From positions 128,966 to 192,965 of the forward strand of contig JANXDO010000002.1 of NCBI GenBank assembly GCA_025059375.1: 64,000 nucleotides of DNA, given 5' to 3'. Both the position numbers and the translations under genes were made by a program. Source of the stretch: Candidatus Nezhaarchaeota archaeon (GTDB lineage Archaea > Thermoproteota > Methanomethylicia > Nezhaarchaeales > WYZ-LMO8). The notes below the pieces were generated by a model, which was given only the letters and a program-made list of their open reading frames with translations, was not told the origin of the DNA and ran no database searches. This document shows, piece by piece, positions 50,993-59,553 of the stretch. Within the stretch, counting starts at the first letter, position 1; each line of letters starts with the position of its first letter.

Positions 50993-51565
50993 TTAGTGGC
51001 TTCTTGTTACCTTCTCCGCTGCTATTCTGATTGCTCGCTCTAAGTCCTCGTCACATACTTCGACTGTGACTATCGGCATTGACACCAAATCCTTTATGAA
51101 TTGAGCGACTATTGGTGCACATACTATTACTGATGCTCCCTCTCTCTGAGCTCTTAATGCTGCTCTAATTGCTTCGTCTATTGTTGAAACACCATAACCC
51201 TTGACTGCGATTACGGTATCCTGGTATTTCACGGATAGCATCTTCACCCTGCTAAGAGTAGTTAAAGCTGCTATTACTGCTACGAATGGTGTCTTTGGAC
51301 TACCTTCCACTAAGCTTATTGCACTCAATATTCTTCTTAGAGTTGATAGCGTTATACCCCCTTGCGCTCTTAGCACCTTCTTTAATGTGCTTGATGGTAT
51401 CCCAGCTACTTTAGAGAACCTCTCTATGCTCAATCTCAATTCTTCAAGCACCTTCCTTAATTCGTCAGCCAATTCTTTGTCCGATCTTAAGGCTGCCCAC
51501 AGTACTCCATAAGCACTTGGACTCAGAGGTTGCATTACAAGGTCATTACTCTCCACGCTCACCAC
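50993..51565 (-). CDS. XRE-type helix-turn-helix regulator with PrpR_N-like sensor domain
   Basis: About 190 residues. A Cro/CI-type helix-turn-helix spans roughly 45-90 (LSIERFSKVAGIPSSTLKKVLRAQGGITLSTLRRIL). An alpha/beta domain follows (VIAVKGYGVSTIDEAIRAALRAQREGASVIVCA) resembling PrpR_N-type sensor domains. It is a one-component regulator of unknown target. The frame begins with GTG at 51565; a GTG three codons on, spaced after GGAGAGGTGG, may be used. About 290 bases of apparently gene-free DNA precede it. Confidence 0.68.
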   Translation of the reverse strand: MVSVESNDLVMQPLSPSAYGVLWAALRSDKELADELRKVLEELRLSIERFSKVAGIPSSTLKKVLRAQGGITLSTLRRILSAISLVEGSPKTPFVAVIAALTTLSRVKMLSVKYQDTVIAVKGYGVSTIDEAIRAALRAQREGASVIVCAPIVAQFIKDLVSMPIVTVEVCDEDLERAIRIAAEKVTRSH

Positions 51566-51851
51566 CTCTCCTGAACCATGCTTGAAATTCTATCCAGAAA
51601 CGTATCGTTACCACCCCTGCCCATTCATAAGACTCTACTAAACTACCTTAACACCCCCCTTTTAATTCACTCTTCAAGTGGGAGTGGCATGATTAACCTC
51701 TCACATGCTGACCAGCCTTTAGCGTGGTCCTCCCGCATAGTTCAAGCGTGTCCTCTACATTTAGCCTGCCCATGCATTTATGAGTGCAAACCTCAAAGCG
51801 GCATGGAACTAAAAACCTCTTCTAATTTAGTTGTGACTGAGGGCACCTTCA

Positions 51852-53057
51852 TTAATCCTTGACGTGCTCTCTCATGAACTCCTCAATCCTATCATGCGCC
51901 TTCTCTAGGACTTCTATTGGTGGGAGAAACACCTCCCTAATGTGATCTAAGCCTGCTGGTCCAAATGCGGATCCATACACTAAGAGGACTCCCTTCTCAC
52001 ATAATAGTTTTAACACGAAGTCTTTGTCATCCCTTATGTCCCCCTTCCTCTCAATCTTTGGAAAGATGAAGAATGAGGCTCTAGGCTTAACAGTATTTAG
52101 TCCATAGGTCTCCTTGATCCGCTTGTAGACGTAGTCTCTTCTTCTACGAAGCTCCTCAATTCTTCTGTTGAAGTATTCTTCCGGCGCATCAAAGAAGGTC
52201 AATGCCGCTCTTTGTAGTGGCACGCTTGGGCACAGCCTAGCACTCGACAATTTATTTAAGTTGGCTCGAAGCTCTTCTTCGTACTTACCTAGTGGATCAG
52301 TGATGTAGATCCAGCCGAGCCTCCACCCTGGTATTGAGTATGTTTTTGAGGCGTCACATATTGTGATTACGCATGTTTCTTTAGTTAAGGTTGCAGCTGA
52401 TTTGAACTCTCCCTCAAAGACGTAACCCCTATACATCGCGTCCTCTATCACAATTAATGCGTGCTCAGCGGCTAAGTCTAGTATCTCCTTTATGCTCTTT
52501 TCACTGTAAAGTGCACCGGTTGGATTATTAGGATTGCAGAATAAGATGAATTTCGTGCGATGTGTAACCTTTCTCCTCATGTCGTCGATGTCTGGTCTCC
52601 AGTCATCCTCCTCTACGAGATTGTAAGTTACTGGTATAGCATCATATAATCTCACCCAACCAGGGTATGATGGGTAATAGGCCGCTGGGATTAGTGCCTC
52701 ATCACCTGCATCGAGGAGCACCGCGAATATATGAGTGAAAGCTTCTGATGCCCCTAAGTATACATACACGTTCTCGGAGGCTACTTTCACCCCATAACGC
52801 TTACTCTCATTTGCAACTATCCTCTCTATGAGCTCCGGATCTCCTCTTGGTGGGCCATAATAATTATATCCCCTCTTTACAGCTTCATAGAGCGCTTCAG
52901 CTGAGCCTGGTGGAGGGTCGAAGCCAAACTTTGCGGGGTCACCAATGTTTAAGTAAATAACATCCATTCCTTTACGCTCAAGTTCCCTTGCGTAGGTAAC
53001 CAGGTCAGTAATTGGATAAGCAATCGAACTAACTCTATTTGATTGTATCTTAACCAC
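51852..53057 (-). CDS. Class I/II PLP aminotransferase (alanine/aspartate type)
   Basis: The 401-residue enzyme has YLNIGDPAKFGFDPP, the substrate-side YNYYGPPRGDPELIE, NPNNPTGALYS, the PLP-binding ICDASKTYSIPGWRLGW with its Lys, and a C-terminal VLLVYGSAFGPAG. This is the AspC/alanine-aminotransferase-like branch common in archaea. Donor and acceptor specificity are not clear from sequence. It stands alone; the 280 bases between it and the DUF39 gene on the same strand hold nothing I recognise. Confidence 0.9.
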   Translation of the reverse strand: MVKIQSNRVSSIAYPITDLVTYARELERKGMDVIYLNIGDPAKFGFDPPPGSAEALYEAVKRGYNYYGPPRGDPELIERIVANESKRYGVKVASENVYVYLGASEAFTHIFAVLLDAGDEALIPAAYYPSYPGWVRLYDAIPVTYNLVEEDDWRPDIDDMRRKVTHRTKFILFCNPNNPTGALYSEKSIKEILDLAAEHALIVIEDAMYRGYVFEGEFKSAATLTKETCVITICDASKTYSIPGWRLGWIYITDPLGKYEEELRANLNKLSSARLCPSVPLQRAALTFFDAPEEYFNRRIEELRRRRDYVYKRIKETYGLNTVKPRASFFIFPKIERKGDIRDDKDFVLKLLCEKGVLLVYGSAFGPAGLDHIREVFLPPIEVLEKAHDRIEEFMREHVKD

Positions 53058-53339
53058 TCACTACACCTCTCAGCTCTCCAAGCTAAATTTAACTTCTAGA
53101 TCCAAATCCTCACTCTATTTATAATTGGATAATTGCCGACTCAACTTAAGTGTAATGGGTAGAGTTCAACTTGAAGCTGAGGATACTATAGCACATAGTT
53201 CCGCTTAAATTCATTAAAACCTTTGGTCAAGACCATGAGGCTTAAGTGTTCTTCTGCTTTAAAACTATAATTATGAGGGACCTCTTTGAGGGACTAGAAC
53301 CTTATAAGTCCTTTGGATGTCCATATGTTGGAGACAGCC

Positions 53340-54614
53340 TTAAATCATCAGCTCATCTACAGGCTCTTTAAGGAGGAAGGCACCTTCCTCTACAAGCATT
53401 TTTAGTCTTGAGGCTAGCTCTCTAGCCTTCCTACGGCTTGACTGTCGTAGAACTATGGGCACAACCCTACCATCAACAATTATGTTACCCAGATTCGCTC
53501 TAAAGGCGCCCGTTAGGCATAGCCATGTGCATGCCCCACAATCAAAACACTTTGACCTTAATACCTTGTGCTCTTTTCTGATAAATGCTTTCGTCGGACA
53601 CTTTTCCTCGACTGGGCATAAGGCTACTCCACAGTTCTTACACAAGTTTGAGTCGTACTTGACTTCTAGATCGGCTTTTTGCCATACATAAGCATAGTTT
53701 GAATAGCCTATGACCATTCTATTGTTCACGTTAGCTACTGGTAGCGGTATCTCTGAGTCAAGTCTCTTAGCGTATTGAAGCATTTCATGGTCAAGTATTG
53801 GTATAGGTATAGCGATTGAAATGTACAGTTCGGGTCCAGCTGACGTTATGAACTGGCCCATGAACTCGGTGTTCATCCCCTTCATATTCGCACAAATCGA
53901 TAGATTCGGTCTATCTTTTGTACTTCTAGTTCCTGTGCCGATTACGTAGCCTATAACATCATTTATCAAGACCCTACTACCAACACCTACGGTTCTGAGC
54001 AGTGGGTCCTTCTCAAGGGGGTTAAGCTCTCCGCACCCAGAAACCGTTGCCATTCTCCATGGACCTTTAAGTTCACCAACAGAGAAGATGGTCTTTACGG
54101 GTTTCTCGTCGGGATTTACAAATGCCATGTAGTTCTTGAATGCACTACGAGTAGTGAGCATTTTAGCGTAACCCATCTCATCAAGTTTTATATCGCTTTC
54201 TATGAGCTTCCCCTCAACGCTCTCAACCTTAACATGCGCTTTCTTGCCCTCCACCAAATCGCAGAAGAGGGCTGCTCCACCATAACTCTCAGGCTCCTCG
54301 ATACTGCGAGATGTGCTGTAGACCACGACGTCTAGTATGCCGAGCCTCTCGTTGGGGCATGGTCCCGGATAAGCTGGTACACCATTCATCCACACATGTG
54401 CGGCTTTGGTAAAGGTGCCACATTCCGAAACCCTGAACGAGAATATTGCCATTGTCCCACTCATAATTCCACATGTAGCTGCAGTAACTACATCAACATC
54501 GTCGACGTCCACATGCTCCCCTCTTCTAACCATGTCACATAGCTCCTCAGCCGTTAATATGACAGCCTCGCCTCTCTCGATTTTTCTATTGATTTCATCT
54601 ATTGTCTTGGTCAT
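53340..54614 (-). CDS. DUF39 (COG1900) homocysteine-biosynthesis protein with ferredoxin tail
   Basis: Residues 1-310 are DUF39, with a conserved Cys in TAATCGIMSGTMAIFSF (residue 48) and another in YGGAALFCDLVEGK (118). These may correspond to the two Cys reported as important in the Methanosarcina protein. The C-terminal 110 residues hold two [4Fe-4S] motifs (CKNCGVALCPVEEKCP and CFDCGACTWLCL). In Methanosarcina, DUF39 (MA1821) and a separate ferredoxin protein (MA1822) build homocysteine from aspartate semialdehyde and sulfide. Here both parts are one chain, without CBS or NIL domains. A TATA-like AATATATG (54649-54656) places its own promoter just upstream. Confidence 0.88.
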   Translation of the reverse strand: MTKTIDEINRKIERGEAVILTAEELCDMVRRGEHVDVDDVDVVTAATCGIMSGTMAIFSFRVSECGTFTKAAHVWMNGVPAYPGPCPNERLGILDVVVYSTSRSIEEPESYGGAALFCDLVEGKKAHVKVESVEGKLIESDIKLDEMGYAKMLTTRSAFKNYMAFVNPDEKPVKTIFSVGELKGPWRMATVSGCGELNPLEKDPLLRTVGVGSRVLINDVIGYVIGTGTRSTKDRPNLSICANMKGMNTEFMGQFITSAGPELYISIAIPIPILDHEMLQYAKRLDSEIPLPVANVNNRMVIGYSNYAYVWQKADLEVKYDSNLCKNCGVALCPVEEKCPTKAFIRKEHKVLRSKCFDCGACTWLCLTGAFRANLGNIIVDGRVVPIVLRQSSRRKARELASRLKMLVEEGAFLLKEPVDELMI

Positions 54615-54754
54615 GGACTTACCGCTCCAAGATGAGCTTTTCTAGCTTACATATATTCCTCTCTCATACACATTGCTGGTGTAAACTATCGAGTGATTTG
54701 AGACGTGAATATTGCCCGCAACTTGGTAGCCTTAATGGTAATCATGGATTGTAA

Positions 54755-55555
54755 CTATGGGTTTGAAGCTTGCCACCTCTTCACTCGCATAGCCTTCTCT
54801 ATCTCTTCTCTGAGCATCTCTAATATTCTAGCCCTTAGCTCTATGAATTCTCGACTGAGCCTGTTTCTAGGTCTCGGAAGGTCAACCTTCACTACATCCT
54901 TCACTTTGGCCGGCCTGAAGGTCAATACAACAATTCTGTCTCCTAGGAATACAGCTTCCTCAACATTATGGGTCACGAAAATTATGGTCTTTCGAGTTTT
55001 CTCCCATATCTCTATGAGCTCCTCTTGCATATAGTTTCTTGTCTGAGCATCAAGCGCACTTAGAGGTTCATCCATCAAGAGTATCTCGGGGTCACATGCC
55101 AGCGCCCTTGCAAGGGCTACCCTCTGTCTCATTCCGCCGGAGAGCTCATGTGGATACATGCTCTCAAAACCTTCAAGGCCAACCAGCTCTATGTACTTCA
55201 TAGCCTCCTTTACTGCTTCATCTTTAGGCATCCCCTTGAGCTCTAGGCCGAAAGTCACATTACCCAAGACGGTCCTCCAAGGGAAAAGAGCATACTCTTG
55301 AAATACCATAACTCTGTCGGGTCCAGGTCCCCTAATTGGCTTCTGTCTTAGTAAGACCTCTCCGCTTGTTGGCTTTTCAAGTCCAGCCAAGATCCTGAGC
55401 AAGGTTGTCTTACCACATCCACTCGGACCAACTATGCATAGGAGTTCTCCCTCGTACACATCAATGCTTATGTCCTCGAGGGCAATGACGTCGGGTGATC
55501 CCTTGAACACTTTCTTTAAATTCTTAACTGTTAGAATGATGTTACGCGATGACAA
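54755..55555 (-). CDS. NitT/TauT-type ABC transporter ATPase
   Basis: The 266-residue protein has Walker A GPSGCGKTT, the NitT/TauT-typical VFQEYALFPWRTVLGNVTFG, signature LSGGMRQRV, Walker B ILLMDEPLSALD and switch FVTHNVEEAV. It drives import of sulfonates, nitrate, cyanate or thiamin-precursor-type ligands, with the permease and binding protein encoded just upstream. Its start overlaps the permease stop by 14 bases. A 140-base gap separates its end from the DUF39 gene. Confidence 0.92.
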   Translation of the reverse strand: MSSRNIILTVKNLKKVFKGSPDVIALEDISIDVYEGELLCIVGPSGCGKTTLLRILAGLEKPTSGEVLLRQKPIRGPGPDRVMVFQEYALFPWRTVLGNVTFGLELKGMPKDEAVKEAMKYIELVGLEGFESMYPHELSGGMRQRVALARALACDPEILLMDEPLSALDAQTRNYMQEELIEIWEKTRKTIIFVTHNVEEAVFLGDRIVVLTFRPAKVKDVVKVDLPRPRNRLSREFIELRARILEMLREEIEKAMRVKRWQASNP

Positions 55556-56327
55556 GGCCAGCCCTCCAAGCTAAGACTCTGTTCTCTATCGCCCCATACA
55601 TTCTGTCCAGTAGCAGGCCTAAAATCCCTATCATAAGCATGTAGGCTATAATTATGTCGGGGGAGTGGTAGAACCTAGCGATTTCTATCTGATATCCTAA
55701 ACCGTAAGGGGCTACTCCAAAGAGTTCAGCAGCCACAACACACATCCAAGCTATTCCTGAGCCTATTCTTATACCGGTTAGAATTGATGGTAGTGCAGCC
55801 TGGATGACGACCTTCCTTATTAATGTTAAGCTCTTTATTGCCCCAAGAGTCATGGCTGCTTCTAAGTACTTAACCTCAACAGAGGCAACTCCATGCCTCG
55901 TGTTTAGGAGTATTGGAAATACAGCTCCAATAAATATTATGAAGCCTGCAGCTGTGTGCGTCAACTTAAGCATCAGTATTGCTATTGGTATCCAAGCTAT
56001 TGGAGGAATTGGTCTTACCAGTTCAATTATTGGGTATGATAGCCGGTTAGCGAGCTTAGACCACCCAGCAATTAACCCAACAGTGAAACCAACAACGATG
56101 GCCAAGCTAAAGCCTATGGCGTAGTGGAACAAGCTATACAAGATGTCGAGAGGCATAAAAAAGCGAGGTGGCTTCCCGACAGTCACTAACTCGATTAGGG
56201 TCATGAGGACTTTTGAGGGGGGAGCAAGTAAGAAGGGGTTATTTATTATCAACCAGTAAAAGATCTCCCACACACAAAAAAATATTGAGAGGGATACTAT
56301 TGGAGTGATTAACCTCCTTAGTTTCAA
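55542..56327 (-). CDS. NitT/TauT-type ABC transporter permease
   Basis: The 261-residue membrane protein has six hydrophobic segments. The BPD_transp loop EAAMTLGAIKSLTLIRKVVIQAALPSILTGIRIG couples it to the ATPase, and GSGIAWMCVVAAELFG is typical of SsuC/TauC. Its start is one base from the stop of the binding-protein gene, so the transporter genes are co-translated in the order binding protein, permease, ATPase. Confidence 0.92.
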   Translation of the reverse strand: MKLRRLITPIVSLSIFFCVWEIFYWLIINNPFLLAPPSKVLMTLIELVTVGKPPRFFMPLDILYSLFHYAIGFSLAIVVGFTVGLIAGWSKLANRLSYPIIELVRPIPPIAWIPIAILMLKLTHTAAGFIIFIGAVFPILLNTRHGVASVEVKYLEAAMTLGAIKSLTLIRKVVIQAALPSILTGIRIGSGIAWMCVVAAELFGVAPYGLGYQIEIARFYHSPDIIIAYMLMIGILGLLLDRMYGAIENRVLAWRAGLVIA

Positions 56328-56328
56328 T

Positions 56329-57372
56329 TCAGCCTAGCCCCAATATAGCCTTTATCTGGGGTACAATTTTTAATGCTTCTTCATAAAGTGAGCTATCAAC
56401 TATGTCACCAGCTTTCAACCTCACCGGCCGTCCTTCAGCGGTCTTAGTTAGCCCGAGTTGATAGTGCACTTCACACATGTAGTCCAGTCCCTCGAGCCAA
56501 TTAAGGTTCCTGGGATCGGACATTAGGTTCGTTGAGCCTGGGAACATCTCTGCTACCTCTCTTCGTATGCCCAGCCATTTGATTAGTATCTGTTTAACTT
56601 CATCCCTGTTCTTGGGGTCCATAGCATACTCGCTCGCTATGATATGTAGGGCAATAAGTTTCACTGCCAAGTCTCTATGCTTCCTTATGAATTCTTCAGT
56701 CATTAGGACTACGCAGCATGGGTGTTGAGGCCACATATGGCGTGAGGTGATGGCTATCTTACCATAACCTTCGAGGACAGCTATGTACGGTGCAGGGTCA
56801 GGAGTTAATATAGCATCCAAGGCTCCAGCTCTAAGAGACTCTAACTGCTCAGCTGGTCCACGTTGATTGATTATTCTCACTTTGTCGATGGATATGTTGT
56901 TCTTGAGCAGCCAGTACTTCAGTAAGGTGTCTTGTATTGAGCCTGGAGGGTAGACACTAACGCTTCTGCCTATGAGTGAGGCGGGTCCTTCATACCTGAA
57001 GTCAGGTCTTACTACAAGTGATGAGCCCTCAGTGTTTGCAACCGCTACCATCTTCGCTTTGAAGCCCTTCGCTATTACTGATAGTGGAGGGGCTGCACCG
57101 ACATAAACTACATCCAGCTCACCCGCAACCATGGCCTCCATCTGCGGAGGGCCTGATGGGAATTCACGTAGAGTAACGTTGATGCGGTCCCCCAATACCT
57201 TTTGGAGCCATCCCTTCTCAGCCATTATGAAGAAGGCGACGTGATGCCAGCTTGGTTGGTAGCTTATGCGTACCTGAGCTGCTTGAGCCCACGGCACCAA
57301 TGCAATGGTTACACTGATGGCTGCAACGATTATCAAGATTGTAGCTAAGAGAATCCACTTACTCCTCTTCAT
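56329..57372 (-). CDS. NitT/TauT-type ABC transporter substrate-binding protein
   Basis: Taken from the ATG at 57372, this is a 347-residue protein with a clean signal-anchor (KRSKWILLATILIIVAAISV). An NMT1/SsuA-like domain follows: VRISYQPSWHHVAFFIMAEKGWLQKVLG, MVAGELDVVYVGAAPPLSVIAKG, SVYPPGSIQDTLLKYWLLKNN. The frame is open to 57423, but a TATA-like AATATAAAA (about 57403-57412, reverse strand) would start transcription near 57382, between the two start candidates. That favours the shorter form and gives the transporter its own promoter. The ligand may be a sulfonate, other sulfur anion or nitrogen anion. Confidence 0.88.
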   Translation of the reverse strand: MKRSKWILLATILIIVAAISVTIALVPWAQAAQVRISYQPSWHHVAFFIMAEKGWLQKVLGDRINVTLREFPSGPPQMEAMVAGELDVVYVGAAPPLSVIAKGFKAKMVAVANTEGSSLVVRPDFRYEGPASLIGRSVSVYPPGSIQDTLLKYWLLKNNISIDKVRIINQRGPAEQLESLRAGALDAILTPDPAPYIAVLEGYGKIAITSRHMWPQHPCCVVLMTEEFIRKHRDLAVKLIALHIIASEYAMDPKNRDEVKQILIKWLGIRREVAEMFPGSTNLMSDPRNLNWLEGLDYMCEVHYQLGLTKTAEGRPVRLKAGDIVDSSLYEEALKIVPQIKAILGLG

Positions 57373-57490
57373 GGCTGATCCAGTTTTTCTGTTTGGGTTG
57401 GATTTTATATTACTTTTGGACATTTTTGTGTCGAAAAAGAATTGTTAATGAGAATCCTGTCAGAAAATTCTCCAGCAACCAAGCATTTTT

Positions 57491-58411
57491 CTACGCGTGA
57501 AATGTTAAGTATGGCATCTCATCCTCGCTTACTCTTCTTTTCTCTAGCCCTGGAACTCCATAAGAGTCTGCTCTACACTGCTTACATAACCTAAATTGTC
57601 TTATGTATTTGCTCGCTTCATTTCTTATGATTCTTAGCTCTTCACATGTTGGTGGCCTATGGTTCTTGAAGGAGTGGAGTGGTATTAGTGGAATTATGTT
57701 TTGTATAAAGGCACCTAACTCAGCTGCCTTCTTGGCTACTTTTATGACCTCCTTCTCGTTTAGTCCAGGTATTAGAACCGTGTTTACCTTAACAATGAGG
57801 CCTGCGTCCACAGCTTCTTTGAGGCCCTTAAGCTGCTTATCTATTAGTATCTTGGTGGCTTCTAGGCCTCTTATTAGCTTTTCATTTATTATGATGTACT
57901 CGTAGATCTTAGATGCTATTTCAGGGTCTAAAGCGTTAATAGTGACTGTCACAGCTCTTATTCCTAAGTTCTTGAGGTCTGAAATCTTATCTTCAAGTAG
58001 AAGACCATTTGTAGCGATGCATTTTATGAGCTCTGGGTGTCTCTCATTTATTAACTTGAAGGTTTCAAATGTCTCATCATTAAATAATGGTTCTCCTGGT
58101 CCAGCTACAGCAACGACTCGCAGCTTCTCATCTTTCGCAAGCACGCTGTCTACAAGTTTAGCTGCTTCTTCAGGTCTCATTATGGTGCATGTGACTCCTG
58201 GTCTGTATTCACACTTATCTATGCCTCTCTTACAGTAGCCACATTGAATGTTACATTTGGGTGCTACTGGAAGATGAATACGCGAGAACTCGAAGTGAGC
58301 TTGAGGATTGAAGCAGGGGTGACATGAAAGCCAGTGAGGGTATTTGCTACCAATGCCCTTAAATCTTAGCTCCTCAATCCTTTTCACGATCCCAAGATTT
58401 TCTCGATTCAT
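57491..58411 (-). CDS. NifB-like radical SAM [Fe-S] cluster maturase (stand-alone)
   Basis: The 306-residue protein carries the full NifB core pattern. HPCFNPQAHFEFSRIHLPVAP has His31 and Cys33. The radical-SAM motif CNIQCGYC has Cys53, 57 and 60. RPGVT is preceded by Glu68. VAVAGPGEPLFNDETFETF follows, then Cys131 in CIATNGL and a C-terminal LCKQCRADSYG (Cys276, 279). In NifB these residues bind the SAM cluster and the two K-clusters that are fused into NifB-co for nitrogenase. NifB proteins in genomes lacking nitrogenase are known. No nifH, nifD or nifK lies nearby. Its ATG overlaps the transglutaminase-like stop in ATGA, implying coupled translation. Confidence 0.86.
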   Translation of the reverse strand: MNRENLGIVKRIEELRFKGIGSKYPHWLSCHPCFNPQAHFEFSRIHLPVAPKCNIQCGYCKRGIDKCEYRPGVTCTIMRPEEAAKLVDSVLAKDEKLRVVAVAGPGEPLFNDETFETFKLINERHPELIKCIATNGLLLEDKISDLKNLGIRAVTVTINALDPEIASKIYEYIIINEKLIRGLEATKILIDKQLKGLKEAVDAGLIVKVNTVLIPGLNEKEVIKVAKKAAELGAFIQNIIPLIPLHSFKNHRPPTCEELRIIRNEASKYIRQFRLCKQCRADSYGVPGLEKRRVSEDEMPYLTFHA

Positions 58412-58989
58412 TTTTTTATCCTCCCGCGCACCAAGATTGATACTACGTTAGGGCCCCAGCTGTCTAAAAAGAGCTTGAACTTCTCGTCGGGGGTCATAGC
58501 CCTAATCTTATCTAAGTGCTCTTCAATCTTAGCCGTGACACCTTCTTGATTAATTATGTTCTCAAATGGCTTGAGGAGTAGATTTACTGGGAGGTCAGGG
58601 TACGTGCCAAGAATCCTAAGTCTATAGATTGATGGTATACATGATAGGTCTAAGCCAAGTTCCCAGTCCCTCTTCCATTGTGGATGAGAGAGTTGAAAAT
58701 CCAGTGTTGCATCACATCCCATCCACATTCCATTAACATAAACTTCAGCCAGTACGTGGATTATGGTCTCTGCGAGGAGCTTGTAGATATCAGCAGGTAA
58801 ATAAGGCTTCAGGACGTCCGAACGGACCTCTTCAAGCCTATATCTCGCTGGGATGCTTGCCGCTCTAAGCAAGGCTATTTGAAGGCTTGCTTTATTAAAG
58901 CATGCCCCCTTTTTGCTCTCTAAAACCTTTATTGCTGGCTTTACACCTTCTATTGTCCACTTGATGTAGTCTCTAACGAAGAAGTACAC
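58408..58989 (-). CDS. Transglutaminase-like protein coupled to the NifB-like gene
   Basis: The catalytic Cys-His-Asp set of the transglutaminase-like fold is visible: KKGACFNKASLQIALLRAASIPARY, HVLAEVYVNG and GCDATLDF. From the GTG at 58989 it has 193 residues. The family-like N-terminus (YLAPTSYAQSDHQEIVKLAKK, then AIKSVYFFVRDYIKW) continues in frame up to about 59118, where no ATG, GTG or TTG occurs. A TATA-like stretch near 59127-59139 predicts an mRNA start near 59108, so a non-standard start (ATA at 59106) or a sequence error should be considered. Such proteins are often proteases; in this operon a role in cofactor or peptide processing is speculative. Confidence 0.75.
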   Translation of the reverse strand: MYFFVRDYIKWTIEGVKPAIKVLESKKGACFNKASLQIALLRAASIPARYRLEEVRSDVLKPYLPADIYKLLAETIIHVLAEVYVNGMWMGCDATLDFQLSHPQWKRDWELGLDLSCIPSIYRLRILGTYPDLPVNLLLKPFENIINQEGVTAKIEEHLDKIRAMTPDEKFKLFLDSWGPNVVSILVRGRIKK

Positions 58990-59553
58990 GCTTTTAATGG
59001 CGTCAGCCGCCTTTAGCCCATTAGTAAGCTTCTTGGCAAGCTTGACTATCTCTTGGTGATCTGACTGAGCATAACTTGTTGGCGCTAAGTACTCTACTCC
59101 AACTATATCCTCACCTCGAGATCAAGCGTTTTTTAAGCTTAAAAAGATCCCTCTCCATTTCGTTAAAAGTAAAAAGTGGTATGGAAGCTTAGTAGGATTG
59201 TTGCAGCTAGAATCAATCTTTAAGTTTTTAGTCTTGAGGAGTTAGCATTCTGCAATGTAACAGTTATTGTGAGGCTGCAGGTTAACTGAATCACTAATTC
59301 ATATTTATGCCCTTAGAGAGAACTCTCAGCTAGTTACTATAAAGCATAAGTCCTACAATTAGCATTTTAGACCTTGGGACCTTGCCTTCTTCAATAAAGC
59401 TTTCTCGCTGAGACAATATTCTTAAATGATTGCCGTACGCTTAGAGCTGCAATTTGCCCCTAAGCGGTGGTTGAAGCTGAGTTCTTATTAAATCCTCATA
59501 TATACCTCCTTACCGTAAACAAATTATTAAGAGCTGGTAGATGGAGGTCATCC
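58990..59553. promoter_or_regulatory. Divergent control region between the NifB and UPF0280 genes
   Basis: Apart from the probable transglutaminase N-terminus (to about 59106) there is no gene. A 7-bp inverted repeat, CGCTTAG (59438-59444) and CTAAGCG (59460-59466), lies about 90 bases before the UPF0280 start. TATA-like AT-rich tracts occur for both directions. No repeat links this region to the DUF39 promoter. Confidence 0.35.

Noticed and set aside
51578-51862. A 94-residue plus-strand frame between the XRE regulator and the aminotransferase
   Set aside because: Composition is poor, it has no ribosome site and its end lies antisense inside the aminotransferase gene; I treat it as a chance frame.
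53272-53370. Short plus-strand frame beginning MRDLFEGLEPYKSFG at the end of the DUF39 gene
   Set aside because: Only 32 residues and overlapping the DUF39 3' end antisense; no supporting signal.
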